Both the position numbers and the translations under genes were made by a program. From positions 248,001 through 312,000 of the forward strand of contig NZ_CP123384.1 in NCBI RefSeq assembly GCF_040409955.1: a stretch of DNA of 64,000 nucleotides, written 5' to 3'. This stretch comes from Salipiger sp. H15. Its GTDB lineage: Bacteria; Pseudomonadota; Alphaproteobacteria; Rhodobacterales; Rhodobacteraceae. Within the stretch, counting starts at the first letter, position 1. Every line of letters starts with the position of its first letter. The notes under the pieces are model-generated. The model searched no databases. It worked only from the letters and a program-made list of their open reading frames with translations, and was not told the origin of the DNA. This document shows positions 7,352-16,061 of the stretch, one piece after another.

Positions 7352-9631
7352 ATGCCCCGCCTGCGCAGCCTTTCGGTCAGCCTCAAGCTGCCCGCGCTGA
7401 TCATCGTCATCGCGCTCGGCTGCCTCGGCGTGGCCGGGGCGGTCGCCTACAAGGCCTCGCTGGCCCAGCTGATGCAGGAAGTGTCGCTGCGCCTCTCGAT
7501 GCTCGACGAAACCCGCGCCGCGCTGATCGAGGATTGGGGCGCGCGGATGCGCACCGCCCTGTCCGAAGAGGCGGCCGAGCCCTCGATGATCGAGGCCGTG
7601 AGCCGCCTGCTGGTCGGCTACCGCGGGCTCGGCAGCGAGGCCAACGCGCATCTGCGCAGCGGCTACGTGGACGGCAACCCGAATCCCGCCGACCAGCGCG
7701 CCGAGCTGCTGGCGGCCCCCGACGGCACCGCCTACGCGCGCTTCCACGCGCTCTACCACCCCGCGATGCGCGCCCGGGTGAAGGCGATCGGGCTGCGCGA
7801 CCTGCTCATCGTCTCGGCCGCGGGCGACGTCCTCTACTCGGTCCGCAAGGAGGGCAATTTCGCCACCAATGTCGCCGCGGCCCCGGGCAGCCTCGGCACG
7901 GCCGTCCGCGCCGCGCTCGCAGAGGGGGCGGAGTTCGGATTCGGCGATTTCGCCACCGACCCGGAGGCCGGGGGCGCGGCCGCCGCCTATCTCGCCGCGC
8001 CGCTGCACGACGCCTCGGGCGCGGTCGTGGCCGCGCTGGTCTTCGAGCCGGACGGGCGCGAGATCGCGCGGATCGCCGAGATGCGCTCGGGCCGCACCGA
8101 CTCGACGCGGCTCGCGGTGATCGCCCCGGACCTCACGCTGCGCAGCGCCCGCGGCCTCGACGGAACGCCGGAGGCACTCGGCACGCCCCTCCCCCTCGGC
8201 TCCGCCCTGGACGCGGTGCTGGCCGGCGCGGCGGATGGCGAAAGCGGCATGGCCCGGATCACGCTGCCCTCGGGCACCGAGGTCGCCGCCGCCTTCCAGC
8301 CGGTCAGTTTCGCCGGGCAGCGCTGGCTGCTGCTCGCCGCCGAACCCTCCGAGGTCATCGCCGCCGGCCCCCGCGCGCTGCTCGCGCAGCTCGCCCGCGC
8401 CACCGCCGCGGCTCTGGTCGTCGCGCTCTTGCTGGCCTGGCTTGCCGCCCGCAACCTTGCGCAGCCGCTGCGGCGGATCGCGGCGGCGGTGGGCAAGGTC
8501 GCCGCCGGCGACTACGAGAGCGAGATCCCCGCCCAGGCGCGCGGTGACGAGATCGGCCGGATCTCCCGCGCGCTCGACGCGCTGCGCGGCGACCTGCGGC
8601 GGAACCGCGACGCGCTCGACGCCGGCGCAAGCGCCCGCGCCGCGATGCTGGCGGCGCAGACCGACGTGGTCGAGGCGCTGCAATCGGCGCTCGCCCGGCT
8701 CGCCGGGGGCGATCTCGGCAGCGTCATTTCGCGCCGTTTCCCCGACGAGTACGAGCAGCTGCGCAGCGACTTCAACCGCGCCACCGACCGGCTGCACCAG
8801 GCGATGATCGACGTGTCGCAAAGCGCCGAGGCGATCGGCCAGGACGTCGATCACATTGCCCAGGCCTCCGAGGAGCTTGGCCAGCGCACCGAGCGCCAGG
8901 CCGCCACGGTCGAGCAGACCGCCGCCGCGCTCGACGAACTGACCGCCTCGGTCTCGGAGGCAGCGAAGAACGCCGCCGAGGTTGACACGCTGGTCGGAAA
9001 GGCGCGCGAAGACGCGAGGACCAGCGGCGAGGTCGTCCGCGAGACGATCGAGGCGATCGGCGTCATCGAAGCCTCGTTCCAGCAGATCTCCGGCAATATC
9101 AAGGTGATCGACGACATCGCCTTCCAGACGAATTTGCTCGCGCTCAACGCCGGGGTCGAGGCGGCGCGGGCCGGCGAGGCCGGGCTCGGCTTCGCCGTCG
9201 TCGCCTCCGAGGTGCGGCTCCTCGCGCAGCGCTGCTCCGAGGCCGCGCGGGAGATCAACATCCAGATCACCGATTCGTCGGAGCATGTGCAGAACGGCGT
9301 GCGCCTCGCCGGGCGCACCGGCGGCGCGCTGAAGGAGATCATCGCCGCGATCCGCATCATCGCCGAGCGCGTCACCGCCATCGCCGAGTCCGCGCGCGAA
9401 CAGTCAACCGGCCTGTCGGAGCTCAACAGCGCGGTAAGCGAGCTCGACATGACCACCCAGAAGAACGCCGCCATGTTCGAGGAAACTTCGGCCGCCAGCG
9501 CCGACCTGCGCCGCGCCGCGCTGGGGCTGCGCCAGCATGTCGGTCGGTTCACCCTCGGCAGTGGCGCCGAAAGCTGGGAGGGCGCGGAGGCGGCCGAGCT
9601 GCCGCCCGCCCCCCGATCGGCCCCCGCGTGA
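7352..9631 (+). CDS. Methyl-accepting chemotaxis protein with periplasmic Cache-like sensor
   Basis: The 759-aa receptor has a first membrane segment near residues 12-34, a large periplasmic domain with Cache-type sequence (DLLIVSAAGDVLYSVRKEGN), a second membrane segment around residues 345-370, a HAMP domain, a second HAMP-like segment, and a cytoplasmic signalling domain with the conserved tip DIAFQTNLLALNAGVEAARA. Such proteins control flagellar rotation through CheA/CheW. The ATG at 7352 was preferred over one 60 bp upstream because AGGA lies seven bases before it. It follows phnM by 135 bp inside the phosphonate island, which suggests but does not prove that its ligand is a phosphonate or phosphate ester. 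Confidence 0.92.
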   Translation: MPRLRSLSVSLKLPALIIVIALGCLGVAGAVAYKASLAQLMQEVSLRLSMLDETRAALIEDWGARMRTALSEEAAEPSMIEAVSRLLVGYRGLGSEANAHLRSGYVDGNPNPADQRAELLAAPDGTAYARFHALYHPAMRARVKAIGLRDLLIVSAAGDVLYSVRKEGNFATNVAAAPGSLGTAVRAALAEGAEFGFGDFATDPEAGGAAAAYLAAPLHDASGAVVAALVFEPDGREIARIAEMRSGRTDSTRLAVIAPDLTLRSARGLDGTPEALGTPLPLGSALDAVLAGAADGESGMARITLPSGTEVAAAFQPVSFAGQRWLLLAAEPSEVIAAGPRALLAQLARATAAALVVALLLAWLAARNLAQPLRRIAAAVGKVAAGDYESEIPAQARGDEIGRISRALDALRGDLRRNRDALDAGASARAAMLAAQTDVVEALQSALARLAGGDLGSVISRRFPDEYEQLRSDFNRATDRLHQAMIDVSQSAEAIGQDVDHIAQASEELGQRTERQAATVEQTAAALDELTASVSEAAKNAAEVDTLVGKAREDARTSGEVVRETIEAIGVIEASFQQISGNIKVIDDIAFQTNLLALNAGVEAARAGEAGLGFAVVASEVRLLAQRCSEAAREINIQITDSSEHVQNGVRLAGRTGGALKEIIAAIRIIAERVTAIAESAREQSTGLSELNSAVSELDMTTQKNAAMFEETSAASADLRRAALGLRQHVGRFTLGSGAESWEGAEAAELPPAPRSAPA

Positions 9632-9663
9632 GAGGGCTCGCCGCGATCCCCGCGCGCCCGCGC

Positions 9664-10296
9664 TCAGGCCGGCTCGGTGGGTGCGGTCTCGTATTTCTCG
9701 AGGAAGGCCTCCGCCGGCAGGCTGCGGAAATCCGAAAGCCGCGCGCGCAGGATCTCGTGCGGCCAGTCCCACCAGGCGAGCGCCATCATGCGCTCGGCCA
9801 GTTCGGGCGCGAAGCGCGGCCGCAACGGCTGCGCCGGGACCCCCGCCACGATCGTGTAGGGCGCGACGTCCTTGGTCACCACCGCCGAGGCGGCAACCAC
9901 CGCGCCATGGCCGATCGTCACCTCGGGGCGCACCACAGCGCCGTGCCCGATCCAGGTGTCATGGCCGATAAAGGCGCGCCGCGCGTGGCGGGCGGCAAAG
10001 AAACCCTCGTCGGGCCCGGTGTCCTCCCAGTAATATTCCGAGCGGTAGAGGAAATGGTGCAGCGAGGCATTGCCCATCGGGTGATCGGTCGGCCCGATCC
10101 GGGTAAAGCTCGCGATATTGGCGAACTTGCCCACCGTGACATTCGCAAGATCGGCGTAGCGGTCGCAGTAGGAATAGTCGCCCATCTCCACCCGGTTCAG
10201 CCGCGCGCCGCGGCCGATCTCGACATAGGCCCCGAGCTCGGTCTCGGTGACCTCGCAATCGGGATGGAAATAGGGGTCGGGTCCAAGGCGTGGCAT
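9664..10296 (-). CDS. Phosphonate-cluster hexapeptide-repeat transferase
   Basis: The 210-aa protein shows the left-handed beta-helix hexapeptide pattern (ELGAYVEIGRGARLNRVEMG, later IGHDTWIGHGAVVRPEVTIG) and the ASAVVTKDVAPYTIVAGVPA end of xenobiotic/chloramphenicol acetyltransferase-like enzymes. A family of such proteins occurs specifically in phosphonate utilisation loci. It may N-acetylate aminoalkylphosphonates, as PhnO does in E. coli, although it is unrelated to PhnO in fold. It is the last gene of the phnC-D-E-E operon; its ATG immediately follows the phnE stop. Substrate is unknown. Confidence 0.85.
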   Translation of the reverse strand: MPRLGPDPYFHPDCEVTETELGAYVEIGRGARLNRVEMGDYSYCDRYADLANVTVGKFANIASFTRIGPTDHPMGNASLHHFLYRSEYYWEDTGPDEGFFAARHARRAFIGHDTWIGHGAVVRPEVTIGHGAVVAASAVVTKDVAPYTIVAGVPAQPLRPRFAPELAERMMALAWWDWPHEILRARLSDFRSLPAEAFLEKYETAPTEPA

Positions 10297-11607
10297 TCAG
10301 TTTCCCTTGATCAGTTTGCGGCGCAGCCAGCCCGAGGCGCTGTCCATCGCCATCACCATCAGCACGACGAGGATGATGTAATATGTGACCTCTTCCCAGT
10401 CCTTCTGGGTGATCATTGCCTGGGTCAGCAAGAGGCCGATGCCGCCGCCGGTGATCGCGCCGATGATCGTCGCCGAGCGGGTGTTGGATTCGAGGAAGTA
10501 GAGCACCTGGCTCACCAGCACCGGCACGATCTGCGGGATCACCCCGAAGCGGTAGCGCTGCACCGGTTTCGCCCCGGTCGAGGCGACGCCCTCGATCTGC
10601 TTGCCATCGACGTTCTCCAGCGCCTCCGAGAAAAGCTTGCCGAAGCTGCCGGTGTCGGTGAGCAGGATGGCCAGCGCCCCGGTCAGCGGGCCGGGACCGA
10701 AGGCGCGGCTCAGCACGATGGTCCAGATCAGCCCGTCCATGCCACGCAGGAAGTCGAAGACCCGCCGCACGCCGAAGCGCAGCGCCATGAGCGGCGCGAA
10801 GTTCCGCGCCGACAGGAACGCCAGCGGCAGCGCGACCAGCGCCGCGCCCATGGTGCCGAGGAAGGCCATGAGGATGGTCTCGAAAAGCGCCCAGGCCACG
10901 TCGGCATGGCGCCACATGGGGTTCTGCCAGAAGTCGTGCCAGGCGCCCGAAAGGTTGGACCGCGCCGGGTCGATCTGCGCGCCGAAGAGGATCTCGGTGA
11001 TGCCGTGGCCGTGGTAGGGGCTGTCGAGCGTGAAGAAGAAGAGCTCCCAGCCGGGGAAGTAGCGGAAGAGCTCGGTCTTGGCGCGGGTCAGCGAGACGCG
11101 CGCGCCATCGGCCGTGACCTGCAGCCGCGAGGAGGAGGCCGAGATCCAGTCGGGCAGACCCGTTTCGGGCAGGTTGCTGACGATCTCGCGCCCCTCGAGC
11201 CGCGCCTCGATCAGACCGTAGCCCGGCACCTCCCAACGAAAGCCGTTGCCGGGCAGAAGGATCACCTGCTGGCCTTCCTTCAGCGCGACGCGGACCGCGC
11301 CATTCTCGAGCGGGCTCACCCAGTCGGGGGCCGTACCGGCCGGGTACTCGCCCTTGCGCTCGCCCTCGATGGCGACCGCGACGTCGCCGCTGCGGTTGTC
11401 GCGGGTGACGTGGGTCTTGTAGCTCCAGGTGTCGGAAAGCAGGATGCGCGCGTTGTCCCAGCGCGCCCGCTCGGCAAGGCCCGGCAGGTCGAAGGCGAAG
11501 AAGATGTAGCCGAGGTAGGCGAGGATCAGCGCCGGCAGGCCGAAGGCGACGAGGCGCTTGCGGCGGAACAGCCGGTCGGCCGAGGCGTAGAGGACGGCGT
11601 CGGCCAT
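10297..11607 (-). CDS. phnE: Phosphonate ABC transporter permease PhnE (second copy, with large periplasmic insertion)
   Basis: The 436-aa protein has one N-terminal membrane segment, then about 140 residues of soluble, probably periplasmic sequence, then the usual permease domain with the loop EALENVDGKQIEGVASTGAK that contacts the ATPase. It pairs with the shorter PhnE encoded directly upstream (1 bp gap). Phosphonate importers with two PhnE subunits are common in Alphaproteobacteria; the extra extracytoplasmic domain in the second subunit is the notable part. Function: uptake of phosphonates with PhnC and PhnD. Confidence 0.92.
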   Translation of the reverse strand: MADAVLYASADRLFRRKRLVAFGLPALILAYLGYIFFAFDLPGLAERARWDNARILLSDTWSYKTHVTRDNRSGDVAVAIEGERKGEYPAGTAPDWVSPLENGAVRVALKEGQQVILLPGNGFRWEVPGYGLIEARLEGREIVSNLPETGLPDWISASSSRLQVTADGARVSLTRAKTELFRYFPGWELFFFTLDSPYHGHGITEILFGAQIDPARSNLSGAWHDFWQNPMWRHADVAWALFETILMAFLGTMGAALVALPLAFLSARNFAPLMALRFGVRRVFDFLRGMDGLIWTIVLSRAFGPGPLTGALAILLTDTGSFGKLFSEALENVDGKQIEGVASTGAKPVQRYRFGVIPQIVPVLVSQVLYFLESNTRSATIIGAITGGGIGLLLTQAMITQKDWEEVTYYIILVVLMVMAMDSASGWLRRKLIKGN

Positions 11608-11608
11608 C

Positions 11609-12475
11609 TCAGTGGCCTCCTTTCCTGGAAGAGATCATGGCATTGCGCACGTGGCTCGAGAGCTGGTCGACGACGACGATGGTCAGGAAGAGCAGCAGGA
11701 AGATCGCCGCCGCCTCGTCGAAGCGGCCCTTGCCCCAGGCCATGGCGTTGCGCAGCTCGTAGCCGATGCCCCCCGCCCCGACGAAACCGAGGATGGCCGA
11801 GGCGCGGATGTTGATCTCGAAGCGCAGCAGCGCGTAGCTGAAGTAGTTGGGCGAGACCTGCGGCACCACGCCCAGCCACATGCGCTGCAGCCAGGTGGCG
11901 CCGACCGACGACAGCCCCTCGACGGGCTTGAGGTCGGCGTTCTCGTTGACCTCGGAGAAGAGCTTGCCGAGCGCGCCCGCGGTGTGCAGCGCGATGGCCA
12001 GCATCGCGGGCACCGGCCCGCCGCCGAGCACGAAGATCAGCACCAGCGCCACGACGATCTCGGGCAAAGCGCGCAGGATGTCCATGACGCGCCGGAAGAG
12101 CGGGATCAGCCGCGGCCAGCGCGCGAGCCCGCGGGTCGAGAGCAGCGACAGGACAATGGCCCCGATGCTGCCGAGCAGGGTCGAGACCGCGGCGATGTTG
12201 ATCGTCTCGACCAGCGCCGGGAAGTATTTCACCAGGTGCGCTGGCAGCAGTGACAGCTTCGGCAGCGTGTCGGCGATGACGTCGGCGGGGAAGTCGAAGA
12301 CCTGCGGCAGCCCGCTCCAGAACCCGCCCGCGTTGCGATCGTCGGCCAGCATGAAGCCGGAGACCATCAGCAGCACGAAGAGCGCCAGGGTGAGCCCGCC
12401 GTAGAGGCGCCTCTGCGCCATCAGGGCCATGTAGTGGCCGCGCGGGTCGTGCGGCGCGTCGGGGGTCTGGGTCAT
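11609..12475 (-). CDS. phnE: Phosphonate ABC transporter permease PhnE (first copy)
   Basis: The 288-aa inner-membrane permease has five or six hydrophobic segments and the ATPase-coupling loop SEVNENADLKPVEGLSSVGA. The start at 12475 gives MTQTPDAPHDPRGHYMALMA and follows a strong GAGGAAGG ribosome-binding site; a longer reading from 12514 lacks one. It lies downstream of phnD across a hairpin terminator and is followed at once by the second phnE. It forms the channel with that subunit. Confidence 0.93.
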   Translation of the reverse strand: MTQTPDAPHDPRGHYMALMAQRRLYGGLTLALFVLLMVSGFMLADDRNAGGFWSGLPQVFDFPADVIADTLPKLSLLPAHLVKYFPALVETINIAAVSTLLGSIGAIVLSLLSTRGLARWPRLIPLFRRVMDILRALPEIVVALVLIFVLGGGPVPAMLAIALHTAGALGKLFSEVNENADLKPVEGLSSVGATWLQRMWLGVVPQVSPNYFSYALLRFEINIRASAILGFVGAGGIGYELRNAMAWGKGRFDEAAAIFLLLFLTIVVVDQLSSHVRNAMISSRKGGH

Positions 12476-12521
12476 CGGGGGCCTTCCTCGGAGGCGGGGG
12501 ATGCCCCGCCGCAAACGAAAA

Positions 12522-12545
12522 GGGACCCCGCGCCGGCGGGGTCCC
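12522..12545 (-). terminator. Hairpin terminator between phnD and phnE
   Basis: A perfect 10-bp stem, GGGACCCCGC and GCGGGGTCCC, encloses a 4-base loop. On the minus strand it is followed by TTTTCGTTT, so it has the form of a Rho-independent terminator just downstream of the phnD stop (12561). As phnE genes continue on the same strand with no new obvious promoter, it probably works as a partial terminator that keeps binding-protein mRNA in excess. Confidence 0.8.
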
Positions 12546-12560
12546 TCGATTGGACGTCGA

Positions 12561-13460
12561 TCAGTTCGACACGGACTTGCGCGCGGCGACGATCGACTCG
12601 TACTCGGCGTGGGTCACCGGGATGAAGTCCTTGGCATCGCCCGCGGCCACGCCGTAGGCGCAGGTCGGGTCCTCTTCCCAGAGGTTGGCAGTCAGCTCGG
12701 TGACCTTGTCCTTCACGTCCTGCGGCAGCGCCTTGCGGATCACGAAGGGGCCCTCGGGGATGATGTTCGACTGCCAGATCTGCACGAGGTCGTTCATGTC
12801 GACGAGGCCCGCGTCCACCGCCTTGCGCAGCGCGCCCGAGTTGTAGCCGTCTTCCCAGTTGCCCTGGCCGTCGGCCCAGGTCACGCCGCCGTCGACGTCA
12901 CCGTTGTTCACCGCGACGATGGTCTGCTCGTGGCCGCCGGTGAAGACGACATCGCCGAAATAGGCACCGGGGGTCATGTCGAAGCCGGCGGCGGCGATCT
13001 CGATCGACGGGATCAGGTAGCCCGAGGTCGAGTTCGGGTCACCGAAGCCGAACTTCTTGCCCTTGAGATCCTCGAGCGAGGTGATGCCGCTGTCGGCGCG
13101 CGCGAAGCCGATCGAGTAATAGCCGATGGAGCCGTCCTCGTTCTGCTTGACCAGCACGGGCTCGACGGCCTCGGGGTCGGCGAGGTAGGTGCCGGCGTAG
13201 GACGAGGCGCCCATCCAGGCCGCGTCGATGGTGCCGCCGAGCAGACCCTGCATCACGCCGTTGTAGTCGGCCGGGGTGAAGACCTTCACCTCGACGCCGA
13301 GCGCCTCGGCGATCTTGTCGGCGTAGCACTGGTTCGAGGCCAGGCGGTCCTGGGCGTTCTCGCCGCCGAGAATGCCGAGGCGGAACTCGGTGATCTCCTG
13401 CGCCTGGGCGGCGCCCACGAGCACGGTGCTGGCCAGAACGGCTGCGATCAGTTTAGTCAT
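12561..13460 (-). CDS. phnD: Phosphonate ABC transporter substrate-binding protein PhnD
   Basis: The 299-aa periplasmic binding protein begins with a cleavable signal (MTKLIAAVLASTVLVGAAQA, cut before QEIT). Typical PhnD features include LGILGGENAQDRL, PADYNGVMQGLLGGTIDAAW and FGDPNSTSGYLIP, which line the phosphonate pocket in the E. coli protein. It delivers phosphonates to the PhnE permeases. It starts 50 bp after phnC and ends just before a hairpin terminator. Confidence 0.95.
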   Translation of the reverse strand: MTKLIAAVLASTVLVGAAQAQEITEFRLGILGGENAQDRLASNQCYADKIAEALGVEVKVFTPADYNGVMQGLLGGTIDAAWMGASSYAGTYLADPEAVEPVLVKQNEDGSIGYYSIGFARADSGITSLEDLKGKKFGFGDPNSTSGYLIPSIEIAAAGFDMTPGAYFGDVVFTGGHEQTIVAVNNGDVDGGVTWADGQGNWEDGYNSGALRKAVDAGLVDMNDLVQIWQSNIIPEGPFVIRKALPQDVKDKVTELTANLWEEDPTCAYGVAAGDAKDFIPVTHAEYESIVAARKSVSN

Positions 13461-13510
13461 CTTCTGTCCCTCATGTCAGGATTTGGGCCCGTCCCGATGG
13501 GCCCGGGTGA

Positions 13511-14329
13511 TCAGACCGCGACTTCCGCAGCCCGGATTTCCGCCGCGACCACCGGGTCGCGGATTTCGGTCGAGGTGGCGTTCTCCGAGAAATCAGACCC
13601 CGCCCCGTAGATGTCGCGCGCGACCCCGGTGGTCAGCTGCGCCGGGGTGCCGTCGAAGACGATGCGCCCGTCGCGCATGCCGATGACCCGGTCGCAGTAG
13701 CGCCGCGCGGTATCGAGCGTGTGCAGGTTGGCGATCACCATGCGGCCGTCCTCGTCGTGGATGCGGCGCAGGCTGTCCATCACCAGCTGGGCATTCATCG
13801 GGTCGAGCGAGGCGATCGGCTCGTCGGCGAGGATCACCTTCGGATCCTGCATCAGGGCCCGGGCGATGGCGACGCGCTGCTGCTGCCCGCCCGAGAGCGC
13901 CTCGGCGCGCTTGGCCGCATGGGCCGCGATGCCGAGCCGCTCGAGGATGTCGATGGCGCGGTGCACGTCCTCGCGCGGGTAGAGGTTGAACAGCGTCGGC
14001 AGCGTCGCGCGCCGCGCCAGCGTGCCGTGCAGCACGTTCGACACCACGTCCATGCGCGGCACCAGGTTGAACTGCTGGAATATCATCGCGCAGTCGGACT
14101 GCCAGGCGCGCTTCTCGGCGCCCTTCAGCTGCAGCACGTCGCGGCCTTCGAAGACCAGTCGCCCCTCGGTCGCGTCGGTCAGGCGGTTCATCATCCGCAG
14201 GAAAGTCGACTTGCCGGCGCCCGAGCGGCCGATGATGCCGATCATCATCGGGCGGTCGACGGCAAAGCTCGCGCGGTCCACGGCGGTGTTCGCGCCGAAG
14301 CGCTTCGTCAGGTTCTCGACGGTGAGCAT
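13511..14329 (-). CDS. phnC: Phosphonate ABC transporter ATP-binding protein PhnC
   Basis: The 272-aa ATPase has Walker [10 protein letters not shown], signature [15 protein letters not shown] and Walker [14 protein letters not shown]. It energises phosphonate import by PhnD-PhnE and is the first gene of the operon. The ATG at 14329 gives the standard [20 protein letters not shown] start and follows a GGGGGAA ribosome-binding site; longer in-frame readings run into the upstream region and have no family similarity. Confidence 0.95.
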   Translation of the reverse strand: MLTVENLTKRFGANTAVDRASFAVDRPMMIGIIGRSGAGKSTFLRMMNRLTDATEGRLVFEGRDVLQLKGAEKRAWQSDCAMIFQQFNLVPRMDVVSNVLHGTLARRATLPTLFNLYPREDVHRAIDILERLGIAAHAAKRAEALSGGQQQRVAIARALMQDPKVILADEPIASLDPMNAQLVMDSLRRIHDEDGRMVIANLHTLDTARRYCDRVIGMRDGRIVFDGTPAQLTTGVARDIYGAGSDFSENATSTEIRDPVVAAEIRAAEVAV

Positions 14330-14618
14330 GGTTCCCCCAGTCTGTCCGAGGCGGCTTCTCGCCCCGCACGGTATCGAGGCTGTGACGGCCCGGATTCGGT
14401 TGCGTGTCGTTTCGGTGAAGCTTTCGTGACAGGCCGGGATGACATTCAAATCCGGACCTTTCTGGCGCCGCGCTGCCCGGAACTTCGCCGAAATCCCGGG
14501 CGCTGCCGTGGCCGGACGGCCTCGCAGCCCGCGGGGCGGTGCCCTCGGGGCATTGCCCTCGCCCGCCAAGGATGGTCTATGTCCGGACAAAAGCCCGCAC
14601 GAGACTGGATTCTGCACC
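14330..14618. other. Divergent intergenic region phnC / membrane protein, with a Pho-box-like pair
   Basis: This 289-bp gap lies between two divergent operons and must contain the phnC promoter. It holds GTGACAG at 14426-14432 and ATGACAT at 14439-14445, which on the minus strand read ATGTCAT and CTGTCAC, close to the TGTCA half-sites bound by PhoB. Their start-to-start distance is 13 bp and not the usual 11, so a true Pho box is doubtful. No other structure was found here. Confidence 0.35.
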
Positions 14619-16028
14619 GTGCCCACGCGCCTGCCCGTGACCCCGACCCCGCTCACCCGCCTCACCGGCCTGCTGATGGTCGTCATCACCGGCATCGTCA
14701 TCGTCCAGGAATGGCACCTGACCGGCGCGCTCGACTGGCTGGTGGTGCCCGCGGTCACGCTGCTGGTCGGGGTGCTGACGCTGCAGGTCGCGGCGGGCCG
14801 CCGGCTCTTCGTGGTCGCCGCGGTGCTGCTCGGCCTCGCGCTGGTCTGGCGGGTCGAGGACTGGCAGACGGTGCTGGTCAAGGCCTTCCAGTCCGCCGCC
14901 TTCATCGCCGCCTTCTTCGCCGCGCTCGCCACGCTGCGCAGCGCCGCGCAGCAGGCGGACTCGATCCGCGCCGCCGGGAACTTCCTCGCCCTGCAGCCGC
15001 CGGGCCGGCGCTACCTCGCGCTGACCCTCGGCGGCCAGGCCTTCTCGCTGCTGCTCAACTACGGCGCCATCGCCCTGCTCGGCAGCCTCGCAACCGCCGC
15101 CGCGAAGGACGAGCCCGACGCCGAGATCCGCAGCCACCGCACCCGCCGCATGCTGCTGGCGATCCAGCGGGGTTTCGTCGCCTCGCTGCCCTGGTCGCCG
15201 ATGTCCTTCTCGGTGGCGATCACCACCGCGCTGATCCCCGGCACGAGCTGGGGCTCGGTGGTGCTGCCCGCGCTCGGCACCTCGGCGCTGATCACCCTCA
15301 CGGGCTGGGCGCTCGACACGATCTTCAAGCCCCGGCTCTCGCAGCCGGTCGCGCCGCGCGCCGCGCCCGACGGGAGCTGGGCGCTGATGGCGCCGCTGCT
15401 GGTGCTGCTCGGCCTGCTCGGGGTCAGCGTGCTGGTGCTGCAATCGCTCACCGGGCTCCGGATCATCGCCATCGTGCTGCTGATCGTGCCGCTCATGGCC
15501 ACGGTCTGGGTGCTGATGCAGGCCCGGGACGGCGGCGCGCCGCTGCGCGAGCGGGCGGCGGGCTTCGCCTTCCGCGAACTGCCCTCCTACCGCGGCGAGG
15601 TCACGCTGCTGATGATGGCGGGCTTCATCGGCACGGTCGGCGCGCCGCTGCTGGCGCCGCTGGTCAAGGCCTCGGGCTTCCACCCCGAGGACCTGCCCCC
15701 CGCGCTGGTGCTGGTCGGGCTCGTCTGGATCATCCCGCTGCTGGGACAGCTCGGCATGAACCCGATCCTCGCGGTGACGCTGATCGCGCCGCTGGTGCCC
15801 CCGGCCGAGCTGCTCGGCGTCACGCCCGAGGTCGTCGTGGTCGCGATCACCGCCGGCTGGGCGCTCGGCGGCATCAGCTCGCCCTTCACCGCCACCACGC
15901 TGCTGATCGGCAGCTTCGGCAATGTCAGCGCGCGCCACGTCGGCCTGCGCTGGAACGGCAGCTACATGCTCGCCCTGCTGCTCCTGCTTCCGGCCTGGGT
16001 CCTCGTCCTCGGCCAGCTGCTCACCTGA
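14619..16028 (+). CDS. Polytopic membrane protein, possible permease, family not recognised
   Basis: The protein (about 469 aa from a GTG at 14619) is highly hydrophobic with roughly twelve predicted membrane segments. Two features recall ion-transporter-superfamily permeases: paired hydrophobic halves and a loop [20 protein letters not shown] near the C-terminus. It has no ABC or TRAP partner. The start is uncertain: an ATG at 14439 would add 60 residues of non-membrane sequence that look untranslated, and another GTG lies at 14637. The M19 dipeptidase begins 34 bp downstream, so a peptide or amino-acid substrate is possible by context only. Confidence 0.7.
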   Translation: MPTRLPVTPTPLTRLTGLLMVVITGIVIVQEWHLTGALDWLVVPAVTLLVGVLTLQVAAGRRLFVVAAVLLGLALVWRVEDWQTVLVKAFQSAAFIAAFFAALATLRSAAQQADSIRAAGNFLALQPPGRRYLALTLGGQAFSLLLNYGAIALLGSLATAAAKDEPDAEIRSHRTRRMLLAIQRGFVASLPWSPMSFSVAITTALIPGTSWGSVVLPALGTSALITLTGWALDTIFKPRLSQPVAPRAAPDGSWALMAPLLVLLGLLGVSVLVLQSLTGLRIIAIVLLIVPLMATVWVLMQARDGGAPLRERAAGFAFRELPSYRGEVTLLMMAGFIGTVGAPLLAPLVKASGFHPEDLPPALVLVGLVWIIPLLGQLGMNPILAVTLIAPLVPPAELLGVTPEVVVVAITAGWALGGISSPFTATTLLIGSFGNVSARHVGLRWNGSYMLALLLLLPAWVLVLGQLLT

Positions 16029-16061
16029 TCCCCCGCCCCCGGCTTCCTGGAAAGACCGCTC

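Noticed and set aside
6044..9286. A 1080-codon open frame on the minus strand opposite phnM and the chemoreceptor
   Set aside because: It is antisense to two well-supported genes, has repetitive Arg/Gly/Ala-rich sequence and no domain. Long antisense frames are expected at this GC content.
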